A stretch of 5,673 nt of DNA from Nitrospira sp. (GCA_029858925.1 JAOUEB010000104.1:1-5673); one strand, 5' to 3'. Shown: positions 1 through 5,235, numbered from the stretch's first letter. Numbers and translations are program-made. Notes: a model not told the origin generated them from the sequence alone.

Positions 1-70
1 CGCATGCCCGCGCGCGAGCGGCTGTTACCGAAGCTGACCAAGCCGCAAGACCGAAACCCTAGCTGCTGAA
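1..70. other. Unassigned left edge; possible tail of a gene entering the window
   Basis: Two plus-strand frames are open from base 1. One runs to TGA at 67-69 (ending KPQDRNPSC) and the other to TAG at 60-62 (ending AARPKP). Either could be the last twenty or so residues of a gene starting outside the window. Neither carries a recognisable motif and I cannot choose between them. Low-complexity Arg/Ala/Pro content also fits random GC-rich sequence. Confidence 0.15.
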
Positions 71-158
71 CGTTCGTATCGCGTGAAGCGTGAAGCGCAG
101 GATGGAAAGAGGCGTGTTCCATCTTTGTTTGCGAGATGCGAGATACGCTTCACGAACG
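71..158. repeat. Nested imperfect palindrome, REP/MITE-like intergenic repeat
   Basis: Three nested pairs of complementary arms are visible. The outer pair is CGTTCG (71-76) with CGAACG (153-158), the middle pair CGTGAAGCG (82-90) with CGCTTCACG (146-154), and the inner pair GATGGAA (101-107) with TTCCATC (117-123). The word TGAAGCG is repeated directly on the left (85-90 and 91-97), and GCGAGAT is repeated on the right (131-137 and 138-144). The arms are not perfectly concentric, so a folded form would have bulges. The element lies downstream of the small minus-strand ORF and has no T-tract typical of an intrinsic terminator. A dispersed extragenic palindrome or a small non-autonomous element is the likeliest reading; this is inferred from structure, since no second copy is in the window. 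Confidence 0.45.
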
Positions 159-215
159 ACGCGCGTTTTGCAGAGACGTACGATGGCAGCAGGAGCGTGT
201 TCACGAGACCGTAAG

Positions 216-386
216 CTAACCCTGCTCCCCTCCCTTGAGATAGCCCAGCCCGATCTTGAGCGCCCGGCGCGTGATTTCCGCCCAACGTGTTTGGGGATAC
301 GCAGCCAAGATGGCGGCTGATTTGTGGTCCTGGATGTCGAGGTTGGCAATTTTGACGATTCCGTCTTCGATCTGAATGTCGGCCAT
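216..386 (-). CDS. Small hypothetical protein, 56 aa
   Basis: An ATG at 386 reading leftwards opens a 56-codon frame ending in TAG at 216-218. The product begins MADIQIEDGIVKIANLDIQD and contains AAILAAYPQTRWAEITRRAL near residues 24-43. It has balanced acidic, basic and hydrophobic residues and a likely C-terminal amphipathic helix (about 36-51). That is unlike the Arg/Ser/Pro-rich products of the two longer overlapping minus-strand frames, which I regard as shadows. An in-frame TAA lies 12 codons upstream, so this ATG is the only reasonable start. The Shine-Dalgarno is weak: an AAGGGA lies about 15 bases upstream. The gene runs divergently from the lipoprotein operon and shares its upstream region with two Fur-like boxes. 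I do not recognise the family. The N-terminal pattern followed by RALKIGL resembles the start of some longer uncharacterised proteins, so it could be a stand-alone or truncated version. Function unknown. Confidence 0.5.
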   Translation of the reverse strand: MADIQIEDGIVKIANLDIQDHKSAAILAAYPQTRWAEITRRALKIGLGYLKGGEQG

Positions 387-432
387 GGAGTGTCCGTTCT
401 CGTCCCTTGAGAGGTTTCCTTAATGAGTAGTG

Positions 433-451
433 GAGCATGAGAATCATCTCC
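433..451 (-). promoter_or_regulatory. Fur-like operator, left copy (candidate)
   Basis: The 11-mer ATGAGAATCAT at 437-447 has ATGA/TCAT arms around a GAA core. The surrounding 19 bases, read on the minus strand, match 12 of 19 positions of the classical Fur consensus GATAATGATAATCATTATC by hand count. It is the exact reverse complement of the 11-mer at 507-517. It lies about 50 bases upstream of the small minus-strand ORF. I see no convincing -35/-10 pair for that ORF; TTGGCG (456-461, minus) is the best -35 but lacks a good -10. Binding by Fur is inferred; another metal or redox regulator of the same superfamily is possible. Confidence 0.4.
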
Positions 452-479
452 GGATCGCCAACGACCGGGGCGCGTTTCG

Positions 480-508
480 TTGACGGAACCAGGAACGCAT
501 GTTAGCAT
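480..508 (+). promoter_or_regulatory. Candidate sigma-70-type promoter for the lipoprotein operon
   Basis: TTGACG (480-485, 5/6 to the -35 consensus) and TAGCAT (503-508, 4/6 to the -10 consensus) are separated by 17 bases, the optimal spacing. Transcription would begin near 514-517, leaving a leader of about 65 bases before the first lipoprotein gene. The -10 hexamer overlaps the right Fur-like box, a geometry that fits repression. The promoter is predicted from consensus only. Confidence 0.45.
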
Positions 509-521
509 GATTCTCATTTTC
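503..521 (+). promoter_or_regulatory. Fur-like operator, right copy (candidate)
   Basis: ATGATTCTCATTTTC (507-521) matches 12 of 15 bases of the core ATGATAATCATTATC. The full 19 bases match 13 of 19 of the classical Fur consensus. The central 11-mer is the exact reverse complement of the left copy. It overlaps the predicted -10 and start site of the operon promoter, so an occupied site would block RNA polymerase. The regulator's identity is inferred from the motif; no fur gene is in the window. Confidence 0.45.
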
Positions 522-566
522 CCCGCAGCGTCTTCCTGAGCAATGGCGGAACAGTTTGTTATGACG

Positions 567-573
567 AAGGAGG
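567..573 (+). promoter_or_regulatory. Ribosome binding site deciding the first operon start
   Basis: A consensus AAGGAGG lies 5 bases before ATG 579 and 8 bases before ATG 582. An upstream in-frame ATG at 543 has no such site and would put a charged 12-residue extension before the signal peptide, so the start is placed at 579, with 582 as a near-equal alternative. Confidence 0.75.
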
Positions 574-578
574 ATCTT

Positions 579-1145
579 ATGATGAGGTCTCAAGCGATGA
601 GTATAAGGCTGGCTGGTACCGGTCTGGGTGTCATTCTTCTGCTAGGACTCGTAGCTTGCGGCGGTCCTCCGAAGTGGGTGGAGAAGGGGTCTGGAGTGAT
701 GAACGAGAAGGATAGCAAGGCCTTCTATGGAGTGGGGTCGGTGGTTGGAGTGCGCAATGAGCCGCTTGCTTGGGATACCGCGGAAAATCGCGGGCGGGCA
801 GAGATCGCCAAGACCTTTGAAACCTACACCGGTTATTTGATGAGGGACTACGCGGCCTCCACGACAGCCGGAGACTTCACGAAAAATACCGAAGAGCAGA
901 ATGTTGAACGCGCCATCAAGACTGTGACAACGGCGACACTCAGCGGCGTTCGTCCCGTCGATCGGTACAAGGACGAGAAAACGAACACGTATTACGTTCT
1001 GACCAAACTGAGTCTTGAAGATATGAAGAATAACATGGAACAGGCCAAAGAGTTGAACGCTCAGGTCCGCGAGTTCGTCCGGAAGAATGCGGATAAGCTG
1101 TTCGATCGCCTGGAGAAGGAAGAAGACAAGCGAGCGGTCAGATAG
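579..1145 (+). CDS. LPP20-family lipoprotein (short form)
   Basis: A 188-residue predicted lipoprotein. Residues 1-26 form a signal peptide (Arg at 3 and 10, hydrophobic stretch 12-23), with lipobox LVAC ending at Cys27, the expected lipidation site. The mature part starts with PKWV (31-34), followed by AFYGVGS (48-54), an alanine/arginine-rich helix (AENRGRAEIAKTF, 68-80), a beta-rich middle, and YYVLTKL (138-144). This order is typical of the LPP20 family, whose members include Helicobacter Lpp20 and the Vibrio/Campylobacter flagellar lipoprotein FlgP. The C-terminus (about 145-185) is highly charged and probably helical or coiled-coil. Position +2 after the Cys is Gly, not Asp, so sorting to the outer membrane is plausible. 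It is first in a four-gene lipoprotein operon and sits behind a strong Shine-Dalgarno and a promoter overlapped by a Fur-like box. Family membership is well supported; the specific role is not known, and I see nothing that proves a flagellar link. Confidence 0.88.
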   Translation: MMRSQAMSIRLAGTGLGVILLLGLVACGGPPKWVEKGSGVMNEKDSKAFYGVGSVVGVRNEPLAWDTAENRGRAEIAKTFETYTGYLMRDYAASTTAGDFTKNTEEQNVERAIKTVTTATLSGVRPVDRYKDEKTNTYYVLTKLSLEDMKNNMEQAKELNAQVREFVRKNADKLFDRLEKEEDKRAVR

Positions 1146-1193
1146 CGTCCTGCCTACGGCGCATCGGCCATCAACCTCTCACGGAGCGTCAAC

Positions 1194-1805
1194 GTGATTC
1201 AGAAGTATCGTCGGCCCTTTTCGATCGCCTTCTGCGCAGTGCTTGCAATGGCTGGGTGTGGGCATGAGACGAAGGTGACTCGTGTCGACGCCGGCGTCGT
1301 GACAGACTTGAGTGGCCGGTGGAACGATACCGATTCTCGGATGGTGGCCGAGGCGATGGTGAAGGACGCGTTGCAGTATCCATGGCTCGGCAATTTCACT
1401 CAGGCGAATCGGCGCCAGCCGGTGGTCGTGGTCGGAACAGTGCTCAACAGCAGCCACGAACATATCAGCGTGCAGACCTTCATTACGGATTTGGAGCGTG
1501 AACTCACGAACTCCCAGAAGGTCACGTTCGTAGCCGGAAAGGGCGAGCGGGATGAGATCCGGACCGAACGAAAAGAGCAGGCAGTGCATGCCCGTGAGGA
1601 CACGCAGAAGGCTCCGGGGAAAGAGACGGGGGCCGATTACATGATGAAGGGCACCATCGCGACGATCCTCGATGAAGCCGACGGGACCAAGGCGGTGTTT
1701 TACCAAGTCGATCTTCAGATGATTGATCTCGAAAGTAACGCGAAGGTCTGGTATGGGCAGAAGAAGATCAAAAAAGTCATCGAAAAGAAACGGACGGTCT
1801 TTTAG
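1194..1805 (+). CDS. lpoB: LpoB-family lipoprotein (penicillin-binding protein activator-like)
   Basis: A 203-residue predicted lipoprotein starting at GTG, with GGAG (1183-1186) seven bases upstream. The signal peptide is about residues 1-21 (KYRR at 4-7, hydrophobic 9-20), ending in MAGC with Cys22; Met at -3 is a mild departure from the usual Leu. Residues 28-49 contain VTRVDAG and then DLSGRWNDTDSR, the signature of the LpoB family. A second signature, GADYMMKGTI, is at 146-155. The end (YQVDLQMIDLESNAKVWYGQ, 170-189) matches the last strands of the fold. In E. coli, LpoB is an outer-membrane lipoprotein that reaches through the periplasm to activate the peptidoglycan synthase PBP1b. The long disordered linker of the enterobacterial protein is absent here: the conserved domain starts within about 10 residues of the lipid anchor. 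Reaching a cell-wall synthase is therefore doubtful, and the family name should not be read as proven function. It lies 48 bp after the LPP20 gene, with no terminator between. Confidence 0.85.
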   Translation: MIQKYRRPFSIAFCAVLAMAGCGHETKVTRVDAGVVTDLSGRWNDTDSRMVAEAMVKDALQYPWLGNFTQANRRQPVVVVGTVLNSSHEHISVQTFITDLERELTNSQKVTFVAGKGERDEIRTERKEQAVHAREDTQKAPGKETGADYMMKGTIATILDEADGTKAVFYQVDLQMIDLESNAKVWYGQKKIKKVIEKKRTVF

Positions 1806-1820
1806 ATTCCGCTGATCCAG

Positions 1821-3311
1821 TTGAGCCCTATTCTCTCACGCTTTGCCCGCGGTGGTTCTGTGCGGTGGGGCGGTTCCATCCCAATCTCCTGTCTATCCTT
1901 TCTTGCCGCACTCGTTCTCCTGACCGGCTGCGGCCCTTCGGCCAACCGGTATCTCCTCATCGAGCAAAGCCTGCTTGCCGGCGATCCTGTGAAGGCGGCG
2001 TCCATCGTTGAACAGAACGAGCAAGAGTATGGAGAGAAGAGCCGCCTCTTGTATGGAATGGATCGCGGCTTGACCCTTCAATTGGCCGGAGACTATCGGC
2101 AGAGCAACATAGTGCTGGAACAGGCCGAAGAGGTCGTCGAGCGACTGTACACCAGAACTGTTCGCTCAGAAACTGCCGCATTTCTGACCAACGACAATGC
2201 CTTGCCGTATGAGGGCGACGCCTACGAACATGTCATGCTCAATGTGGTCAAGGCGTTGAACTATGCAGCGCTGGGAGATGTGACGGAAGCGCTCGTGGAG
2301 GCGCGGCGCATCGACCATCGTCTGAATGTGCTCGGCGACCGAGTCAAAGAGTCGGACGGGTATCGAAACGACGGATTTGCCCGCTATGTGAGCGGCATTT
2401 TGTACGAGGCGGCCGGCGACTTCAATAATGCGTTCATTGCCTATCGCAATGCAGTCGAGGCTTATGAGGCGATGCGTGGATTGTCGCGGATCCCGCCTCC
2501 TGTGTCATTGCGGGCTGATGTGCTCTGTATGGCGGAGGCACTCGGTCTTACGGCTGAACTGGAAGAGTATCAGGGAAAATTTCCCGACGTTGTGTGGGAG
2601 CCTGCCGCGGCTCGCCAACAACTCGCTCAAGTTGTCATGATCAGCTATAATGGGCGCGCTCCAGAGAAAGAGGATCGCTACATTGACCTCCCGATCAGCC
2701 TGAATGCATTGCAGCTGGTGTTGCTCAATCGGGGATTGTCTCAATCCTCTCGCCAGAGGGATAGAGCCGTGGTGGACAGTGTGCTGTACGGGCTCAGCGG
2801 ACGTGTGGTGCGTGTCGCGCTTCCACGTCTGGTTACACACAAGACGCAGGTGCCGTTCGAGACCATGACGTTGACTGATGCGCAAGAGCGTCCGCTGACG
2901 GTTCGATCTGAGCCGGCGCATAACGTGACGGCGCTGGCTGAGAAGAGCCTCGCAGACCGCATGCCGGCCATTACGGTGAAAGCCCTGGCGCGTGCAGCGT
3001 CCAAGTTTGCGATGGCGGAAGCGGCGGCCTTCGGGGCTCAGCAGGCCACGGGAAGAGATGCCGGTCCCTGGGTTGGACTGCTTGTCGGGTTGCTGACCAA
3101 GGGATTGGCGGTAATGTCGGAAGAAGCGGATAAGCGCAGCTGGCGGACATTGCCGGATGAAATTCATGTGGCGCGCGCCTGGGTGCCTCCCGGCCGATAT
3201 GAGGTGGCGATTCAACCATCCGGCCAAGGAACTGCTGTGGGGCGGGCGGAACAGTCCCTCAACTTGGCGTCGGGCCAGACGGTCTTTATCATTCAGCGTG
3301 TGATGCAATGA
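1821..3311 (+). CDS. COG3014-type TPR lipoprotein
   Basis: A protein of up to 496 residues. With the TTG start at 1821 there is a long N-terminus before the hydrophobic segment (22-36) and lipobox LTGC, Cys37. A GTG at 1860 (codon 14) preceded by GGTGG gives a more usual 23-residue signal peptide and may be the true start; neither site has a strong Shine-Dalgarno. Residues about 45-220 are helical and look like tetratricopeptide repeats, with LLAGDPVKAASIVEQ (51-65), LQLAGDYRQSNIVLEQAEE (86-104), ALGDVTEALVEARRID (150-165) and EAAGDFNNAFIAYRNAVEAY (196-215). The C-terminal half includes a Gly/Leu-rich segment (415-430) and ends with KRSWRTLPDEIHVARAW (438-454), PPGRY and LNLASGQTVFIIQRV, a pattern I associate with the uncharacterised COG3014 family. 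It sits 15 bp after the LpoB-like gene and overlaps the next gene by 4 bases. TPRs usually mediate protein-protein contacts, so it may be the scaffold of the lipoprotein set; this role is inferred. Confidence 0.85.
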   Translation: MSPILSRFARGGSVRWGGSIPISCLSFLAALVLLTGCGPSANRYLLIEQSLLAGDPVKAASIVEQNEQEYGEKSRLLYGMDRGLTLQLAGDYRQSNIVLEQAEEVVERLYTRTVRSETAAFLTNDNALPYEGDAYEHVMLNVVKALNYAALGDVTEALVEARRIDHRLNVLGDRVKESDGYRNDGFARYVSGILYEAAGDFNNAFIAYRNAVEAYEAMRGLSRIPPPVSLRADVLCMAEALGLTAELEEYQGKFPDVVWEPAAARQQLAQVVMISYNGRAPEKEDRYIDLPISLNALQLVLLNRGLSQSSRQRDRAVVDSVLYGLSGRVVRVALPRLVTHKTQVPFETMTLTDAQERPLTVRSEPAHNVTALAEKSLADRMPAITVKALARAASKFAMAEAAAFGAQQATGRDAGPWVGLLVGLLTKGLAVMSEEADKRSWRTLPDEIHVARAWVPPGRYEVAIQPSGQGTAVGRAEQSLNLASGQTVFIIQRVMQ

Positions 3312-4435
3312 TCCGGAATAGCCGATTCATTTTCCACCGCGCTATTCTGACCCTGGGCAGTCTCTGCCTTGTCGCCACGGCATCATCGGGTTGCGCCTGG
3401 TTCGGTGGAAATGCCAAGCCGGGATGGGTGGATGGAGCCGCTTCGGACTACCCTCCGGCTCTCTATCTGATCGGAGTAGGACAGTCGGACAATCGGAACA
3501 GCGCGGTAGACCAGGCATACGCGGCAGTCGCGCGGATTTTCAAGGCGGAAGTGACTGCTCAGGCCAAAGACTGGGAGTCGTATCTCCTGATCGAAAATCG
3601 TGGCTCCACGAACGCCGAACGGCGGCTCACACTGGATGTTGTGACAAGAGTCTCGACCGATAAAGTCATCGAGAACGTCAGAATCGCAGATGCCTGGTAT
3701 GACCGGAGCAAAGGCCTGCACTATGCGCTGGCTGTGATGAATCGTTCCCACGCCGAAGCCGCGTTGATGGATCGAATGACCGCATTGGATCGGGCGATCG
3801 AATCGGATGTGACCGAGTCGCGGGGGAGTACCGAGAAACTGGCAAAAATCCGCAATCTTCGTCGGGCCGCCAGAAATCTCGTGTTGCGCGAAGCGTATAA
3901 TGCCGATCTGCGCGTGGTTCGTCCGAGCGGACGCGGCGCCGCATCTGCCTACGAAGTGAACGAATTGTCCAATGAGCTGGAACGGTTTCTCGCGACGAAT
4001 CTTGTGCTGGTCGTGCAGGTATCCGGCGATCATGCGGAGCCGATTCAACGCGCTTTGACGGAAGGGCTTATCCGTGAAGGACTCACGGTGAAGACTGGCG
4101 CCGCGGGCGGCGAAGGAGTGTCGCCGGAATTACTTGTTCGAGGCACGGTCAGGCTGATTCCCATCCACATCAAGGACCCGTATTTCAAATACGTGCGGTG
4201 GTGCAGTGACTTTGAGATTGTGGAAGCTGCTACTCGACGTGTGGTCGGGGCGGTCGCGCGCGGCGGCAAGGAGGGCCATCTGACGGACCATGAGGCCACG
4301 GCCAAGGCGCTGCGCGTTGCGGAGCGCGAATTGTCATCGGAGGTGGCGACGGCGATTGCCGCGCATATTTTTGGAGAAGCCGCGTTGTCGATGCCAACGG
4401 CGATGCCGGCGGGTTGTCCCCGGGAGGACAGATAG
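3308..4435 (+). CDS. LPP20-family lipoprotein with extended C-terminal domain
   Basis: A 375-residue predicted lipoprotein whose ATG overlaps the preceding stop in an ATGA. There is no clear Shine-Dalgarno, so translation is probably coupled. The signal peptide (about 1-28) ends in ASSGC with Cys29, a weaker lipobox because Ser is at -3. LPP20-type features follow: PGWVDG (38-43), ALYLIGVGQS (51-60), an alanine-rich helix (66-86) and YALAVMNRSHA (139-149). A helical connector spans roughly 150-228. Residues about 231-356 look like an alpha/beta domain: LVLVVQVSG, then IQRALTEGLIREGLTVKTG, ELLVRGTVRLIPI, VRWCSDFEIVEAATRRVVGAV and a final helix. This order resembles the LpoB/TolB-N/FlgT-middle class of domains. 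The overall layout therefore recalls the first two operon genes joined, or a FlgT-like protein. The LPP20 call is firm; the second domain is a judgement from pattern alone. The tail after 356 looks disordered. Confidence 0.82.
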   Translation: MIRNSRFIFHRAILTLGSLCLVATASSGCAWFGGNAKPGWVDGAASDYPPALYLIGVGQSDNRNSAVDQAYAAVARIFKAEVTAQAKDWESYLLIENRGSTNAERRLTLDVVTRVSTDKVIENVRIADAWYDRSKGLHYALAVMNRSHAEAALMDRMTALDRAIESDVTESRGSTEKLAKIRNLRRAARNLVLREAYNADLRVVRPSGRGAASAYEVNELSNELERFLATNLVLVVQVSGDHAEPIQRALTEGLIREGLTVKTGAAGGEGVSPELLVRGTVRLIPIHIKDPYFKYVRWCSDFEIVEAATRRVVGAVARGGKEGHLTDHEATAKALRVAERELSSEVATAIAAHIFGEAALSMPTAMPAGCPREDR

Positions 4436-4471
4436 GCGGATCCGGATAGTGAAGGAGCAGTTTACCTTAAG

Positions 4472-4478
4472 AAGGAGG
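4472..4478 (+). promoter_or_regulatory. Ribosome binding site for the small gene at 4489
   Basis: A full AAGGAGG ends 10 bases before the GTG at 4489. A second, weaker AAGGAG sits at 4452-4457 with no start codon after it at a usable distance. The strong site supports translation of the small basic protein and argues against that frame being a chance ORF. Confidence 0.65.
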
Positions 4479-4488
4479 AATAGCGATT

Positions 4489-4755
4489 GTGAGCAAGACA
4501 GCTGGAAATTCGATACGCGCTCCACGCAGCCGCGGACGCGGGCTGACGAAGTCGGGACGGAAAATATCAAGCCGTCTGGCGAAGCGGCGGCTGAATGACC
4601 GCCTGAAAGAGGACACGGCCTGCTTCAATCAGGGCAATCTTGGCGATACCTTGCGAAAGGAAGGCTATGAAGAAGTGCCGCTCGATGAGCTGCAGGATCG
4701 TCTTTCCAAGCTCCCAGGACCGTTGGCGGAAATCATTCTGAAGGGGAGGATGTAA
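4489..4755 (+). CDS. Small basic protein, candidate antitoxin partner of the PIN protein
   Basis: An 88-residue protein starting at GTG behind a strong Shine-Dalgarno. The first 39 residues are very basic (about 14 Arg/Lys, including RAPRSRGRG, SGRK and LAKRRLNDRLK) and could bind nucleic acid. The rest is of mixed charge: FNQGNLGDTLRKEGYEEVPLDELQDRLSKLPGPLAEIILKGRM. The C-terminal half probably forms one or two short helices. I recognise no named antitoxin fold (no clear AbrB, RHH, Phd or HigA pattern). Its stop lies 4 bases before the PIN gene, and the PIN gene's Shine-Dalgarno lies inside this gene's last codons, so the two are almost certainly co-translated. Position and size match the antitoxin slot of a vapBC-like module. 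That is inference; it could also be a stable accessory protein. It begins 53 bases after the lipoprotein operon with no clear terminator between, so read-through from the operon is possible. Confidence 0.7.
   Translation: MSKTAGNSIRAPRSRGRGLTKSGRKISSRLAKRRLNDRLKEDTACFNQGNLGDTLRKEGYEEVPLDELQDRLSKLPGPLAEIILKGRM
4745..4750 (+). promoter_or_regulatory. Ribosome binding site for the PIN-domain gene, inside the upstream ORF
   Basis: GGAGGA, within GGGGAGGA, ends 9 bases before ATG 4760. It is embedded in the last codons of the preceding small gene, which ties the translation of the two genes together. Confidence 0.65.
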
Positions 4756-4759
4756 CGGG

Positions 4760-5203
4760 ATGCCGTACTATTATTTCGACTCGACCGCGCTCGTCAAGCG
4801 ATACAGCATGGAGCGGGGGACGCGCATTGTGAACAAACTGTTGGTCAAGCGCGGGAAGGTCGCGATTTTGCCGACGTGGTCCGTCACGGAGTTCTATTCC
4901 ATCATGTCGACGCGCGCCCACGGGGGGCTCATGACCCGGGACGATTGCTATTCGGTCCTCTACAAGTTCGAAATCGAGTCGAAGCAGGGGCTCTTTGATT
5001 TTATCGTGCCGACGGTCGAGACCTATCTGGCGACCAAGGAACTGGTCTTGGAATATCCGTTTCTGCGGTCTCCGCAAGTGATGCATTTGGCGATGGCGTT
5101 GGAATTGAAGCCGTTGCGTTTGACCGTCGTCAGCGCAGACACGCATCTGTTGGCGGCATCCAAAACGGCGGGATTGCACATTATCAATCCGGAAGAAGAT
5201 TGA
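4760..5203 (+). CDS. PIN-domain protein, VapC-like toxin candidate
   Basis: A 147-residue protein of the size usual for VapC-type PIN domains. It opens YYYFDSTALVKRY, with the first metal-binding Asp at residue 7. The helix TWSVTEFYSIM carries the conserved Glu44. The C-terminal SADTHLLAASKTAGLHIINPE carries Asp127 and the usual PIN ending. In the segment normally read as DAxHLA, this protein has QVMHLAMAL (106-114), so Gln106 replaces the third acidic residue. VapC toxins are Mg/Mn-dependent RNases that cut tRNA or rRNA and are held inactive by a cognate VapB. The gene follows its candidate partner by 4 bases and shares a Shine-Dalgarno with its end. Membership in the PIN superfamily is clear. 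Whether it is an active RNase is uncertain given the substitution. It is convergent with the decarboxylase gene, with 32 bases between stops. Confidence 0.85.
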   Translation: MPYYYFDSTALVKRYSMERGTRIVNKLLVKRGKVAILPTWSVTEFYSIMSTRAHGGLMTRDDCYSVLYKFEIESKQGLFDFIVPTVETYLATKELVLEYPFLRSPQVMHLAMALELKPLRLTVVSADTHLLAASKTAGLHIINPEED

Positions 5204-5235
5204 GCTGCTGTGCGGTGTGAGCCCAGCTGAGAATT

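Noticed and set aside
90..320. 76-aa plus-strand open frame
   Set aside because: Arg-rich product covering the palindromic repeat and antisense to the 56-aa ORF; no Shine-Dalgarno.
25..447. 140-aa minus-strand open frame
   Set aside because: Same reasons: Arg/Ser-rich, no motif, no ribosome binding site, overlaps the 56-aa ORF in a different frame.
459..482. Short inverted repeat CAACGA / TCGTTG
   Set aside because: A 6-bp stem with a 12-base loop in GC-rich DNA is expected by chance. It overlaps the -35 region and could be looked at as an operator, but nothing else supports it.
59..517. 152-aa minus-strand open frame
   Set aside because: Its product is rich in Arg, Ser, Thr and Pro with no motif. 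It runs through the Fur-like boxes and the nested repeat, and overlaps the better-looking 56-aa frame. Treated as a chance frame in GC-rich DNA.
543..578. Upstream in-frame ATG for the first lipoprotein gene
   Set aside because: No Shine-Dalgarno in front of it; it would place MAEQFVMTKEDL before the signal peptide, and the strong AAGGAGG at 567-573 lies inside this extension.
1179..1706. 175-aa minus-strand open frame antisense to the LpoB-like gene
   Set aside because: His/Leu/Arg-rich translation typical of antisense shadows; the plus-strand gene in the same place has clear family signatures.
2505..3308. 267-aa minus-strand open frame antisense to the COG3014-type gene
   Set aside because: Long but His/Arg/Gln-rich without domain signals. 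High GC and codon bias in the plus-strand gene explain the open antisense frame.
3383..4048. 221-aa minus-strand open frame antisense to the second LPP20 gene
   Set aside because: Shadow composition, no ribosome binding site, and the plus-strand gene is well supported.
5203..5228. Possible hairpin terminator between the convergent PIN and decarboxylase genes
   Set aside because: Only a 5-bp stem (AGCTG at 5203-5207 with CAGCT at 5224-5228) around a 16-base loop, with no T-tract on either side; too weak to call.
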